A stretch of 64,000 nt of DNA, taken from NCBI GenBank assembly GCA_034932485.1, contig JAYFOQ010000015.1, forward strand, positions 21,752 to 85,751, given 5' to 3'. This stretch comes from Gordonibacter sp034932485. GTDB lineage: Bacteria; Actinomycetota; Coriobacteriia; Coriobacteriales; Eggerthellaceae. Numbering within the stretch: position 1 is the stretch's first letter; every line of letters starts with the position of its first letter. Shown in pieces: positions 7,863-16,915 of the stretch. The notes under the pieces are model-generated. The model made no database searches. It was not told where the DNA came from and saw nothing but the letters and a program-made list of their open reading frames with translations. The position numbers were made by a program, and so were the translations under genes.

Positions 7863-8873
7863 ATGACTTTACTTTTGAATAATCCTTCGACTCTCCCTTG
7901 CACCGAAGGGGCTTTGCGCCCTGGTCGCTATGCAGCTATTGATATTGGTACGGTAACGTGCCGCATGTTAGTGGCTGATGTTGACGAAGAGGGTAAGTTG
8001 CATGAGTTACGTCGTGAATATGCTATTACGAACCTGGGCGAAGGGGTAGATGCTACCGGCGTTCTAAAGCCGGAGGCGATGCGCCGCGTGGCCGATGTGG
8101 TCGCGCGCTATCAGGAAATAGTGCGTGACGATGCGCCAATAGATGGAAGCGAGATTACGGTTGTCGCGATAGCTACCTCTGCTTCGCGCGATGCTGCCAA
8201 TGCATCAGAATTCGTGGAAATGCTGGCCGACTTAGGCATTACACTTTCGGTTATTCCTGGAGAACGTGAGGCCGCTTTGTCGTTTTCGGGGGCTTCATGC
8301 GATTTTACCAACGAGAATTTGCTGGTGGTAGATATTGGCGGAGGCTCTACAGAGGTTATCGCAGGATCGGGGGGCGGTCAGCCTGCACACATGCATTCAT
8401 TCAACATTGGGTGCCGACGGGTGACCGAGAAATTTTTTGCTGCCGACCCTCCATCGGCAAATGAGTTGGCGCAGTCTCGTGCCTGGGTGAAAGAAAGCAT
8501 GGCCCCCTTTTTTGAGGAACTGCGAGTTGCGGGGTTTGTTCCCCGGCGCCTTGTTGCGGTGGCGGGTACGGCAACGAGCGTGGTGTCGGTGAGAGAGCAC
8601 ATGAAGACCTATGACACAACGCGCGTACATAAGGCTATCGTCACCTTTGAGCAGCTTGATCAGATATATGATCAGCTTGCTGCATTGCCGCTTGGTGAGC
8701 GTAAGTGTGTCGTGGGATTGGACCCGGGTCGGGCACCTGTTATTATTGCTGGTTTGATTATCTTGCAGGTTGTTTTGGACTTAGCTAGCGTCGATTCGTT
8801 TACCGTGAGTGAATCGGATATCTTGCAAGGTATTATTTTGAGTGTAGCTGCCAATTCCTCGAGGGCGAAATAA
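7863..8873 (+). CDS. Ppx/GppA family phosphatase (exopolyphosphatase or pppGpp phosphatase)
   Basis: 336-aa ASKHA-fold phosphatase. AAIDIGTVTCRMLVADV is the first phosphate loop, VVAIATSASRDAANASEF the conserved middle strand, EREAALSFSGA and VVDIGGGSTEVIAG (about residue 155) the catalytic Glu region and second phosphate loop, and VAGTATSVVSV the third. Length matches the short actinobacterial group without C-terminal domains. ATG 7863 follows AAGGAG. Lies 50 bp after the DivIC-like gene, probably co-transcribed. Polyphosphate versus pppGpp preference cannot be told from sequence. Confidence 0.9.
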   Translation: MTLLLNNPSTLPCTEGALRPGRYAAIDIGTVTCRMLVADVDEEGKLHELRREYAITNLGEGVDATGVLKPEAMRRVADVVARYQEIVRDDAPIDGSEITVVAIATSASRDAANASEFVEMLADLGITLSVIPGEREAALSFSGASCDFTNENLLVVDIGGGSTEVIAGSGGGQPAHMHSFNIGCRRVTEKFFAADPPSANELAQSRAWVKESMAPFFEELRVAGFVPRRLVAVAGTATSVVSVREHMKTYDTTRVHKAIVTFEQLDQIYDQLAALPLGERKCVVGLDPGRAPVIIAGLIILQVVLDLASVDSFTVSESDILQGIILSVAANSSRAK

Positions 8874-9093
8874 CTTCGATACTGGTGAGGTTTCGACGCA
8901 CTGCTTATGATGCTTCGTCGATAATCGACCAGAGGTTGCTGCAATTTACCTAAAATTGGTAGTTATCACCAAAAAATGTAATAAAAATCTCCCAAAATGA
9001 TGAGCGAATGCAAATAATCGTCCCGACAGCGCTCGAATTTGTTACCATATACAGGTTGCATGCGCCGGTACTTTGGCGCAGATGCATTATCGG

Positions 9094-9178
9094 GGGAGCG
9101 TGGCGGAATTGGCATACGCAGCGGACTTAAAATCCGCCGACTTCGGTCTTGCGGGTTCGAGTCCCGCCGCTCCTACCA
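9094..9178 (+). tRNA. tRNA-Leu (anticodon UAA)
   Basis: Class II tRNA of 85 nt including encoded CCA. Acceptor GGGAGCG pairs with CGCTCCT; D arm begins TGGCGGAATTGGC; anticodon stem GCGGA / TCCGC with loop CTTAAAA (TAA anticodon); a short variable arm; T arm GCGGG-TTCGAGT-CCCGC; discriminator A then CCA at 9176-9178. Confidence 0.97.
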
Positions 9179-9191
9179 AGTTCAATTGATC

Positions 9192-9230
9192 AGCGGAAAC
9201 GGTTCGGTAGGATACCGCTTCCGCTTTTTT
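9192..9230 (+). terminator. terminator of the tRNA-Leu gene
   Basis: Stem AGCGGAA..GGT / ACC..TTCCGCT (9192-9224) followed directly by a T run. Confidence 0.85.
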
Positions 9231-9576
9231 ATTTTTAGTCGCGAGCTGGCCTAAACTGGCCGAAAGACCCGGAAAGATACGAAAATTATCTCAAAAGCTT
9301 ACTCGTAATCCAAAAAGACATCACGGCATTAGGGCTGCGGCTTGATTTCTTAGTAGCTAGGATTCTTCGGCAAACTATAGGTATTGGCAACAGGGGCAAT
9401 ACCGATGATGAATTCTGGCGCACTCATGATTTACCTTGCAGCTATCACCATTTTTATGGAGGCGTGCGTAGCATGGGGGAAAAGCCGTCCTTCCCGAAAC
9501 TTTTGAATTCCCGTGTAACATTCTCCTTATCCGGCGCGTCCAATGGGCAACCGGTTGAATTTAAGGAGGCGCCTGC
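9231..9576 (+). promoter_or_regulatory. spacer with ECF-type promoter (9515-9541)
   Basis: The first 280 bp show nothing I can assign. TGTAAC (9515-9520), 17 nt, CGTC (9538-9541) matches the classical ECF-sigma promoter pattern (for example TGAAAC-N16/17-CGTC) and lies 35 bp ahead of an ECF sigma gene, suggesting autoregulation. Confidence 0.5.
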
Positions 9577-10155
9577 GTGATCGATCTCTTACAACGTGCC
9601 CAACGCGGCGACAGCGATGCCTTTGCAGCATTGTTCGAGCAGCATAAGCTGCCCTTGTGGAAGGCGGCAGTGGCGGTGCTGGGCAGCGTGGACGACGCAG
9701 CCGATGCCCTGCAGGAAACTACCATCAAGGCTTGGCGCGCCATTCCTCGTTTCGAGGGGCGCAGTCATCTGTCCACGTGGCTCATGCGTATCCTGCTGCG
9801 CACCTGTTACGACCTGCTGCGCAAACGCAGGCGCGAGACCCCGTATGCCCCTGAGGGCTTTTCCGGAGAGCCTGCGGCAAAGGGGCTGGTGTTCGACGAG
9901 CAACAGGCGATTGTCGGTGGCAAGCATCGTCCCGACCATGACGTCATCATTGACGTGCGTGACGCGATTGGCAAGCTCTCCTCCGACGACCGCCTGCTGC
10001 TTACGCTGTTTTACGCGAACGATTATCCCGTGAGCCAGGTAGCAGAAATCATGAACCTGTCTGACGGCGCCGTACGTACGCGCCTGACCAGGGCGCGGGA
10101 TAAATTCAAAGCGGCCTATCTGAACGAGAACGAGGGAATGGAGGTGGCATTATGA
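9577..10155 (+). CDS. ECF-subfamily RNA polymerase sigma factor
   Basis: 192 aa with sigma region 2 (DAFAALFEQHKLPLWKAAVA through QETTIKAWRAIPRF and WLMRILLRTCYDLLRKRRR) and region 4 (LSSDDRLLLTLFYANDYPVS, then HTH VAEIMNLSDGAVRTRLTRAR). GTG 9577 has AAGGAGG at 9563-9569. The stop overlaps the start of the next gene (TATGA), the usual arrangement of an ECF factor with its membrane anti-sigma. An ECF-like promoter lies just upstream. Likely responds to an envelope signal. Confidence 0.92.
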   Translation: MIDLLQRAQRGDSDAFAALFEQHKLPLWKAAVAVLGSVDDAADALQETTIKAWRAIPRFEGRSHLSTWLMRILLRTCYDLLRKRRRETPYAPEGFSGEPAAKGLVFDEQQAIVGGKHRPDHDVIIDVRDAIGKLSSDDRLLLTLFYANDYPVSQVAEIMNLSDGAVRTRLTRARDKFKAAYLNENEGMEVAL

Positions 10156-11906
10156 CCCCTAGGAACCTGAACGGGGAGGATGGGCTGAACCGCGCGATGC
10201 AGCATTCCTTCGACGTGCCGATGCCGGCAAAGGTTCAGGCGAGACTCGCGGAGACCTACGCATCGCTGCGAGAGGTGCCTCAGGAGTGTGCGGATTCCTC
10301 AGCAGGCCAGGATCCTGTGAGCGCAGCCGTGGAAACCGGCTTCCAGCCGTATGTAGCTTCGACGGCCGGACAGTCAGGTTCGAATCGCGAGTCCGTCCGG
10401 CATGCTGCGCCCACACGCCGCACAACGCCGCAACACGACGCCAAGAAGGGCGCACGCGTCATGCGCCGAGGCGTGGTGATTGCTGCGGCTGCCGCCCTCG
10501 TTGTCTTGTTCGGAGGCACCGCCTTTGCCGTATCGAGCTTGCTGCAAATGCAGGCGGGAGACGTACCGTTTTTCCAAAATGGGAGCAACCTGTCTGTCTA
10601 CAACAGCCTGCAGGCAGGCATATCCAGTTTGAATACCGAGGTGGGCCAGTCGGCGGTGATAGATGATATGACGGTTACTCTCGACACCGTATCAACTGAC
10701 CGCAACATCGTAAATTTGTTCTTCACCCTTGAAAAAGAAGACGGGTTCGATTTAGACACCGGAGCTTTTTATGAGGACTCAAATGAAAACGAATGGGTGC
10801 GACTTCAGCGGATTGTTCCACGGTTTATGCAAGCTTCCATAACCAGTGCCGGAGAGCTTCTCTGCAAAAGCGACGTGAACCTTCTTGATGCCTATAGGGA
10901 TGAAAGCGGTAAAGTGAAGTGCCTCATGCGCATTGTCCCCAGCGTGGTACTTCCCGATGAGGTGGTTATCAGTCTGGTCGATATGGTTCCTCCTGAGGTT
11001 GAGGGTGGGCAGTACGTGGAACGCACCGTTTACGACGTCGGCCTTGATTTGGGTACCGTTGCGCAGCCAGCCGATCTGGGTGCGCAAGATATCACCTTCC
11101 AAACGAGCGATGGCGAAAAAACGCTGGGCATCAAGCGGTTCACGCATTCGGAGTTGGGCACCGTGTTTATCGTGCGCAACGATGAGGTTGAGACCATTGA
11201 GGAGAGCGGCCGTCCGGTGTATCACCCCGCTGAGAATGCGCTTATGCCCCAAAACCTCAAAATTACCGATGACCAGGGCAACGTGCTTCACTATGTTGGT
11301 GCCGGTGACGGCATGGGGATCAACCCTGCAGCCGATTACGTGATGGAATTATCGGGTATGGCGAGCAACGCGACGAGCGTTTCTTTCACTCCCATGATGT
11401 CAAGCGTGGAGGCGATAATCGGGGAAGACGGGAGGCCAACGCAGGAAACGCAAGATGCCTGGGCGGCACTCGAGGAGGCGAACCCCGATCAAGAGGTCGA
11501 TGTTTCCCAGATTGGCACCCAGTTGCCCACAAGCGAATATGGCGGCTACGAAATTACGAATTGGACTGTTGAAAACAACACAGTGAGCATAGCCCTCAAA
11601 CCTTATGGCTGGGTTCCCGGCGCGATGTATGGCGGTCCTTTAACACTTGAACCTACGAAGCAACCGACACCCCTTAAGGACGAGTACGTCGATGAGGCTA
11701 CGGGCGAAACGTATGGTGGCTATCATACCGGCGTGCAGTACCTCAAATACGACTACCTTACCGGAGAGCTGGTGCAGATAACTTCCTATTACGCCGCCGA
11801 CGATGAAGAATTGCGCGGGTTGCGCACCTATCGGTACAATACCTTATTTGGCCACTACCTCGAAGAAGCCGCTGCTGCTCAAACGCTTACGTTCCCCCAA
11901 GCATGA
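10152..11906 (+). CDS. DUF4179-type membrane protein, probable anti-sigma factor
   Basis: 584 aa. A cytoplasmic N-terminal segment of about 100 residues (polar, no zinc-finger Cys motif), one membrane helix at about 107-128 (VVIAAAAALVVLFGGTAFAV), then a large external region. Immediately outside the membrane are QSAVIDDMTVTLDTVSTDRN and FFTLEKEDG, characteristic of the DUF4179 domain found in ECF anti-sigma factors. The distal 450 residues are beta-rich and otherwise unassigned. Start overlaps the sigma stop by 4 nt, arguing for stoichiometric co-translation. Confidence 0.8.
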   Translation: MTPRNLNGEDGLNRAMQHSFDVPMPAKVQARLAETYASLREVPQECADSSAGQDPVSAAVETGFQPYVASTAGQSGSNRESVRHAAPTRRTTPQHDAKKGARVMRRGVVIAAAAALVVLFGGTAFAVSSLLQMQAGDVPFFQNGSNLSVYNSLQAGISSLNTEVGQSAVIDDMTVTLDTVSTDRNIVNLFFTLEKEDGFDLDTGAFYEDSNENEWVRLQRIVPRFMQASITSAGELLCKSDVNLLDAYRDESGKVKCLMRIVPSVVLPDEVVISLVDMVPPEVEGGQYVERTVYDVGLDLGTVAQPADLGAQDITFQTSDGEKTLGIKRFTHSELGTVFIVRNDEVETIEESGRPVYHPAENALMPQNLKITDDQGNVLHYVGAGDGMGINPAADYVMELSGMASNATSVSFTPMMSSVEAIIGEDGRPTQETQDAWAALEEANPDQEVDVSQIGTQLPTSEYGGYEITNWTVENNTVSIALKPYGWVPGAMYGGPLTLEPTKQPTPLKDEYVDEATGETYGGYHTGVQYLKYDYLTGELVQITSYYAADDEELRGLRTYRYNTLFGHYLEEAAAAQTLTFPQA

Positions 11907-12060
11907 GTTGAAGGAGGGCCCCTTTAACCTGGCGTCTCATGCTTGTTGGGTCGAAAGCCGCAGCGGAGAACCCTGGGTTTCCTGGTCTGGAGGGTGAAAC
12001 CGCCGTCACGCTTTACGGCAGGTGGCCGTGAGTGGGCTGCATCAGGAAACCTGCAAACCT

Positions 12061-12094
12061 ACGAACCCCGAGCTCAATGAGTCTCGGGGTTCGT
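12061..12094 (+). terminator. hairpin downstream of the anti-sigma gene
   Basis: Perfect 12-bp stem (12061-12072 with 12083-12094) with a 10-nt loop; weak T-tract (CCTTGA). A second stem, 12135-12145 with 12157-12167, follows before the convergent gene. Together they probably separate the two transcription units. Confidence 0.5.
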
Positions 12095-12171
12095 CCTTGA
12101 AAGGTGAGCACGGGATGGTTGGCTACGTTGCATGCGCGCTGGCTGCTCTGAAAGGCCAGCCAGCGCGGAGT

Positions 12172-12579
12172 CTATTTCCCCACTAGCTTCTTGAGACCGC
12201 TTGCCGCAAGGGCCACGCCGCCGCCGATGGCCAAAAGGCCGGGGCCGGGCAGGATGAGCATAGGCACGCCCACCAGTGCAATCGCGCTTCCCGCAACCAG
12301 CTGCACGGCGCCCGAGGCGCGGCTTGGCTTCTTGGCTGCGGCAGCTGCCCGCGCGTCGCCGATAACGGTTGCCTGGACTACGGGTGGTGTCCTGTGAAAT
12401 CCAGCTTCTTTGGGTTGGGCTGCTTTGCGCCCGTACGAAGGGGTGCGGAAAGCGCCGGGGTTGGTGCCGCTATTCTTGTTCGCCGCATTCTCTGTCGTGC
12501 TGGCGGCAGCGGTGTTCTTTGGCGAGCCTTGTGTGCTGGCGACAGGGGTGACGTCGATGATGGGCTCTGATGCGCTCAT
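12172..12579 (-). CDS. small PGPGW-like transmembrane protein
   Basis: 135 aa. Residues 1-88 are polar and low complexity; the C-terminal 45 residues form two hydrophobic segments joined by the loop LILPGPGLLAIGGG, which is the PGPG turn of the PGPGW/TIGR02611 family of small membrane proteins of unknown function. ATG 12579 is preceded on its strand by CGAGGTAAG. Stands alone between two convergent/divergent units. Function unknown. Confidence 0.65.
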   Translation of the reverse strand: MSASEPIIDVTPVASTQGSPKNTAAASTTENAANKNSGTNPGAFRTPSYGRKAAQPKEAGFHRTPPVVQATVIGDARAAAAAKKPSRASGAVQLVAGSAIALVGVPMLILPGPGLLAIGGGVALAASGLKKLVGK

Positions 12580-12950
12580 AGTCTTACCTCGTTCGAATCA
12601 AGCTGCTTGCGTCTGTTTCCTGTGATTATAGGGGCGCGTTGCGCCTTTCGTGCTCCATCATGCTGCACCTGACGTATTCGTCACCGTTCGGTAACGAATT
12701 CCCCGAGGTTTCTTCAAACGACCCGCATTCACGTGTCTTTCGAATAAAAAGGGCGATTACTTTTTGAACGCACGCTAAACAGTCTATCGATCCAAGTGGA
12801 ATTACCCTTCGTTTTACCTCGTTACTTACGACTATATGCGATACACTACTGAACATGAGGTTTCTTGTACGCGTTAGCTAGTTTGTGTAGGCTCGACTGT
12901 GGTTCGCGCCTGAATATAAACAAGTAAGGCGTGGCCACACAACAGGAAAG
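12580..12950. other. 370-bp spacer between divergent genes
   Basis: Mostly unassigned. A candidate promoter for the EF-G-like gene is TCGACT (12893-12898), 16 nt, TATAAA (12915-12920). GGCGCGTTGCGCC near 12635 is a small palindrome. No ORF worth calling. Confidence 0.3.
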
Positions 12951-12962
12951 TTGGTGGTCAAC

Positions 12963-15035
12963 ATGGCAGCTCCTGCTACCGAACACGTGCGAAACATTGT
13001 GCTGGTGGGCCAAGACGGCGCCGGCAAGACATCGCTCGCCGAAGCGATGCTGCACGTAAGTGGTCGTACGCCCCGCATGGGTACGACTCACGACGGGAAA
13101 TCCTACCTCGACTATGACGATGAGGAGATCCGGCGCAAATTTACTCTCGGCACCTCTATTGCTCCTGTCCCCTACAAAGATTTCAAGATTAATCTACTGG
13201 ACACCTCCGGACATCCTGATTTTATTGGCGACACGTTGGCTACCATGCAGGCAGCCGAAATGGCGCTTTTCGTAATCGATGCTGTTGCTGGCCCGCAGGT
13301 TATGACCACCAAACTATGGCGCGAAGCCGAAAATATGCGCTTATCTCGTGCTGTGTTCATCAACCATATCGATAGAGAAAATGCCGATTTTGATACAGCC
13401 ATGGCACTTTTACATGCCCGTTTCGGCTCGCGTTTGGGCCCGGTAACTATCCCTATTGGCGTGGATGCCGACTTTAAGGGTGTTATTGACATTATTCGCA
13501 TGAAGGCCCGCTATTTTGATCCGGGTAGTGAAGCTGAACGTATTGAGGATATTCCCGCCGATTTCATTGAAGTGGCGCAAGCTGCGCGCGACAAATTGTG
13601 CGACCTTGTAGCTGAGGCTGACGACGAACTGATGATGAAGTATCTAGATGGCGAAGAGCAGCTAACGCAAGAGGAGCTAGAGCAACTCCTAGATAAAGCC
13701 ATTGCTCAAGAGTTATTTATTCCGGTGTTCGTTGGGTCTACTATTATTGAGCAGGGCATCCAGGGTGTTATGGAAGATATTGCTACCTACTTCCCCCACC
13801 CGCGGCACCATGGTAGATTCCGCTTGGCCAACGGCGAAGAAACCACCGTTGACGAAAATGGTGAGCCTGCAGCATTCGTGTTCAAGACGGTATCAGATCC
13901 CTTTGTCGGAAGGCTGAGCTTCCTTAAGGTTATTTCTGGCGTGCTGGAGCCAGGTATGGAGCTAGTTAATGCGCGCACTGCTAAGAAAGATCGTATTGGG
14001 CACCTGTACGTGATGATGGGTAAAGAATCCAACGACGTAAAAAGTGCCAAAGCGGGTGACATTATTGTTGTGCCGAAACTGACCGAGGCCCGCACTGGCG
14101 ACACCTTGTCGAAATCGGGATTGATCGCTATCGATCCACTGCCGCTGCCTAAGCCCCAGTATCCGGTGGCTATTGAAGCGGTAAACAAAAAGGACGAGGA
14201 TAAATTAGGCACGTTCTTGGCGCGCGCTGCCGAGACTGACCCCACTTTACAGATTAATCGTAGCGAGGAAACTCATCAGACAGTTATTACTGCTATGGGC
14301 GAAGCCCAGGTGGAAACGCTGTTGGCACGTCTAAAAGAACAGACGGGCGTTGAAGCGAAGCTTATCCCTGTACGTATTCCGTATCGCGAAACCATCCGCA
14401 AGATTGCCGAGGCGCAGGGACGCCACAAGAAGCAGACGGGCGGTGCTGGGCAGTTTGGCGATTGCTGGTTGCGCCTTGAGCCAAACCCGGGTGGTGGTTA
14501 CGAGTTCCTCGACGAAATCGTGGGTGGTAGAATTCCGCGAGGTTATCTGCCCGCCATCGACAAAGGTGTGCAAGACGCCATGCGTGAGGGCTTTTTGGCC
14601 GGTTATCCTATGGAAGACATCAAGTGTGCCGTATATGACGGTAGCTATCATGCCGTAGACTCCAACGAAATGGCGTTCAAGATTGCCGCGCGTGTCGGCT
14701 TCCGCGCTGCCTGCGAGAAAGCTGACGCTATCTTGCTCGAGCCAATGGCGAATCTTTCGGTGACCGTTGGTGAGGAGTATGCTGGCGCCGTCATGGGTGA
14801 CATCTCTACGCGTCGTGGGCGCATTGTAGGTACCGATTCCAATGATGCGGGCGATACGGTTATTATTATGCGCGTGCCGTATGCCGAGGTGGTTGCCTAC
14901 ACAAAGGATCTGCGCTCCATCACGCGCGGCAGCGGCTCCTATCTTTTGGAGCTCGAAGGCTACGAGCAGGCTCCAGCTGAGGTGACAAAAAAGCTGGTTG
15001 AGGAATACCAAGCCGCAAGGGCTGCAGGAAACTAA
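12963..15035 (+). CDS. elongation factor G-like translational GTPase (EF-G2 type)
   Basis: 690 aa, five-domain EF-G architecture. G motifs depart from canonical EF-G: G1 is GQDGAGKTS (residues 16-24), G3 is DTSGH rather than DTPGH, and G4 is NHID rather than NKMD. This pattern belongs to the EF-G-like paralogues (EF-G2/FusA2 type) that are not the housekeeping translocase. Domain IV contains RHKKQTGGAGQFGDCWL and domain V ISTRRGRIVGTDS. ATG 12963 is chosen; TTG 12951 and GTG 12954 are in frame, but the AGGAAAG site sits awkwardly for all three. True cellular role unknown. Confidence 0.88.
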   Translation: MAAPATEHVRNIVLVGQDGAGKTSLAEAMLHVSGRTPRMGTTHDGKSYLDYDDEEIRRKFTLGTSIAPVPYKDFKINLLDTSGHPDFIGDTLATMQAAEMALFVIDAVAGPQVMTTKLWREAENMRLSRAVFINHIDRENADFDTAMALLHARFGSRLGPVTIPIGVDADFKGVIDIIRMKARYFDPGSEAERIEDIPADFIEVAQAARDKLCDLVAEADDELMMKYLDGEEQLTQEELEQLLDKAIAQELFIPVFVGSTIIEQGIQGVMEDIATYFPHPRHHGRFRLANGEETTVDENGEPAAFVFKTVSDPFVGRLSFLKVISGVLEPGMELVNARTAKKDRIGHLYVMMGKESNDVKSAKAGDIIVVPKLTEARTGDTLSKSGLIAIDPLPLPKPQYPVAIEAVNKKDEDKLGTFLARAAETDPTLQINRSEETHQTVITAMGEAQVETLLARLKEQTGVEAKLIPVRIPYRETIRKIAEAQGRHKKQTGGAGQFGDCWLRLEPNPGGGYEFLDEIVGGRIPRGYLPAIDKGVQDAMREGFLAGYPMEDIKCAVYDGSYHAVDSNEMAFKIAARVGFRAACEKADAILLEPMANLSVTVGEEYAGAVMGDISTRRGRIVGTDSNDAGDTVIIMRVPYAEVVAYTKDLRSITRGSGSYLLELEGYEQAPAEVTKKLVEEYQAARAAGN

Positions 15036-15059
15036 TCCGATTCGCAACAAGTAAGTTCA

Positions 15060-15095
15060 GAAGGGGCCACCTGGTATGAAGTGGCCCCTTCTTTA
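15060..15095 (+). terminator. terminator of the EF-G-like gene
   Basis: Perfect 11-bp stem (15060-15070 with 15081-15091), 10-nt loop, then TTTA. Confidence 0.85.
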
Positions 15096-15177
15096 CGTAC
15101 AGGGTGTGTGTAAAAAAGTCCTATAAGTCGCAAAAACTGCGCTCTAACTCTTTGCTTTAAGTAAAGAGTTGCAGATG

Positions 15178-15525
15178 TTACGCTGGGCGTATAACCAGCT
15201 CTCGGATAAGGCTGTCGTCTAAGCTGCATACTCCGTCATTGCAGTTCTCAATCTGAGCGAGTGCGTGGATGATAGCGCCGTTGTAGTTGGCGTAAAAGTT
15301 TACCGTGTGTTCGTTCATTACCCGTGCATCCAGCATGCCGAAGCCGCCGAACATAAACTTGTTATGGAAGAACATCTCGATAGCGTTGCGACCATATACG
15401 AATGAGTTTTGGCGTTGCACCATGGAAGGGCAATAGTCGACCAAGCGGCATTCTTGGGTAAAGCAAGCTGCAAGCGCGTGATGGTCCTTATTCTGCATTG
15501 CGGTAGTGAAATCGTCAATGACCAT
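15178..15525 (-). CDS. NTF2/SnoaL-like small protein
   Basis: 115 aa with the cone-fold pattern of NTF2-like proteins: N-terminal helix IDDFTTAMQNKDHHALAACF followed by TQECRLVDYCPSM, then GRNAIEMFFHNKFMFGGF and two strands (VNFYANYNGAIIHALAQIE). ATG 15525 follows TAGGAGAC. It lies 9 bp after the stop of the SDR gene, so the two form an operon. NTF2-fold partners are isomerases, hydratases or ligand-binding proteins in steroid and polyketide pathways; no specific reaction can be assigned. Confidence 0.75.
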   Translation of the reverse strand: MVIDDFTTAMQNKDHHALAACFTQECRLVDYCPSMVQRQNSFVYGRNAIEMFFHNKFMFGGFGMLDARVMNEHTVNFYANYNGAIIHALAQIENCNDGVCSLDDSLIRELVIRPA

Positions 15526-15534
15526 AACTGTCTC

Positions 15535-16314
15535 CTAATACACTTTCTCGGAATTGAGCAAAGCATCGGTGCCGCCATCCACAAACAGCACTACGCCATT
15601 GATGCCGCTTGCCTGTGGAGACGCGATAAACGCCATGGAATTTGCTATTTCGATAGGATCCATAAGTGGCTCTTCGCCAAAGTGTGTGGGCACAGGGATG
15701 GCTTCCATGGCCGCGCGCTGCTCAGGTAGCATGTCGGCAGTCATGGCAGTGCGTACGTTGCCGGGGGCAATGGCGTTCAAACGCACGCCGCGCGAACCCC
15801 AGTCGGCGCTCATGCGACGCACCCAGCGGGCCAATGCGTACTTTGTCGAAGCGTAGTACACGTGCCCAATGGCGGGGTCGGTGTCTTTCACTAATTCTAG
15901 GATGCGGTCCTCGTCGGCTTGATTGTTCAACATACCGGCTACATCCATGCGCGCAGCACCCTGAGCTATGGAGTTTGACGAGGTAACCACGCAGCTTCCA
16001 CCACGTTTTTCAAGCAGATCGAATACGCCCATCGCCATTTCGGTAGCGCCGAAGTAATTAAGCGAGATAATCAGCGAGATAGGCACTTTGCCACCCGATA
16101 CGCCGGCGTTGCAAATCATGGCGTCGATGCCTTCAGGATAGCGCTCGTGTAGTTCGGCTAACGCTGCTGCGCGGCCTTCCTTTGTTGCGAGGTTAGCGTT
16201 GATATCGCCGTCACGTAGGTCGATATTCACAACCTCGTGACCGTCTTCTCGCAGAATTTCGGCCGTCTTTGCGCCGATGCCGCTTGATGCTCCGGTGATG
16301 ACGTAGATGCCCAT
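15535..16314 (-). CDS. short-chain dehydrogenase of the 3-alpha-hydroxysteroid dehydrogenase type
   Basis: 259-aa NAD(P)-dependent SDR. Cofactor loop TGASSGIG (7-14), IDLRDGD after strand 2 (acidic Asp favours NAD), CNAGVSGG (68-75), SLNYFGATE (84-92), catalytic Ser region TSSNS (111-115), Tyr154/Lys158 in YASTKYA, and RLNAIAPGNVRTAM. The layout, including short strands and NYFGATE, closely follows the Comamonas 3-alpha-HSD/carbonyl reductase and gut bile-acid 3-alpha-HSDH group. Start ATG 16314 has AAAGGA upstream; the longer frame to 16407 is discarded. Substrate (bile acid, steroid or other carbonyl) is inference. Confidence 0.85.
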   Translation of the reverse strand: MGIYVITGASSGIGAKTAEILREDGHEVVNIDLRDGDINANLATKEGRAAALAELHERYPEGIDAMICNAGVSGGKVPISLIISLNYFGATEMAMGVFDLLEKRGGSCVVTSSNSIAQGAARMDVAGMLNNQADEDRILELVKDTDPAIGHVYYASTKYALARWVRRMSADWGSRGVRLNAIAPGNVRTAMTADMLPEQRAAMEAIPVPTHFGEEPLMDPIEIANSMAFIASPQASGINGVVLFVDGGTDALLNSEKVY

Positions 16315-16483
16315 CGTCGTCCTTTCGTGCGATGCTCGCAGCGCCTCAACGAGAAGAAGGAGACCTGTAAGCTTATCGATACACGTTATTATTACCGCGC
16401 GTATCATAGCACGTGCTGAGAGGTGCGTTTTGTCGGCGGGGTAAGCGGTAGAGGAGTTGTCATGTGCGGTGTGTGCCTTTCGC

Positions 16484-16915
16484 TTATTTCCCCTGACGAT
16501 TACGGTAGCGAGTGAGTGCTTGCTCGTAGCTGCCGGCCGTCTTGTGATAATAGATAGTGTAGGCGGCCGTCATTGCGGCGAGGGTAACCAAGAATATGAG
16601 GACGAAAGTTCCCCATGTTTCCGGTTGATCATCGGGTAACCACGCGCCTATCTTTGCGCTGGATGCAATCACAGGCAAGGCGGTTGCGCCAAAGCAGGCG
16701 ATGCGTAGGGGATACGCCAGCTTCTTCACTATTGCGCCGCTGAACCACAAAGCTTGTAATATTCCTATTCCAATGGTAATAGTTAATAAGGATAAGGTTA
16801 GATTCAGTCCGTAACTTGGGCCAGCGAAGAGGTAGCCTAGGGCAAGGCAGATGATCATTGCAAGTGTAAAAAAGACGCAGATAGAAAATACAGTTTGCTT
16901 CGCGAGTGCTTTCAT
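16484..16915 (-). CDS. DUF3021-type four-helix membrane protein
   Basis: 143 aa with four membrane segments (about 10-30, 37-57, 70-88, 99-122) and a basic C-terminus ending ALTRYRNRQ. ATG 16915 follows AAGGAG. DUF3021 proteins are encoded immediately after LytTR-domain regulators, exactly as here. Such pairs act as membrane inhibitor plus DNA-binding protein in known examples. The ligand sensed is unknown. Confidence 0.75.
   Translation of the reverse strand: MKALAKQTVFSICVFFTLAMIICLALGYLFAGPSYGLNLTLSLLTITIGIGILQALWFSGAIVKKLAYPLRIACFGATALPVIASSAKIGAWLPDDQPETWGTFVLIFLVTLAAMTAAYTIYYHKTAGSYEQALTRYRNRQGK

Noticed and set aside
10779..11291. 170-codon frame antisense to the DUF4179 gene
   Set aside because: Composition is that of a reverse-strand shadow; the sense gene is coherent with a sigma partner.
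14331..15050. 239-codon frame antisense to the EF-G-like gene
   Set aside because: Entirely inside a well-supported gene and without any recognisable domain or ribosome site.
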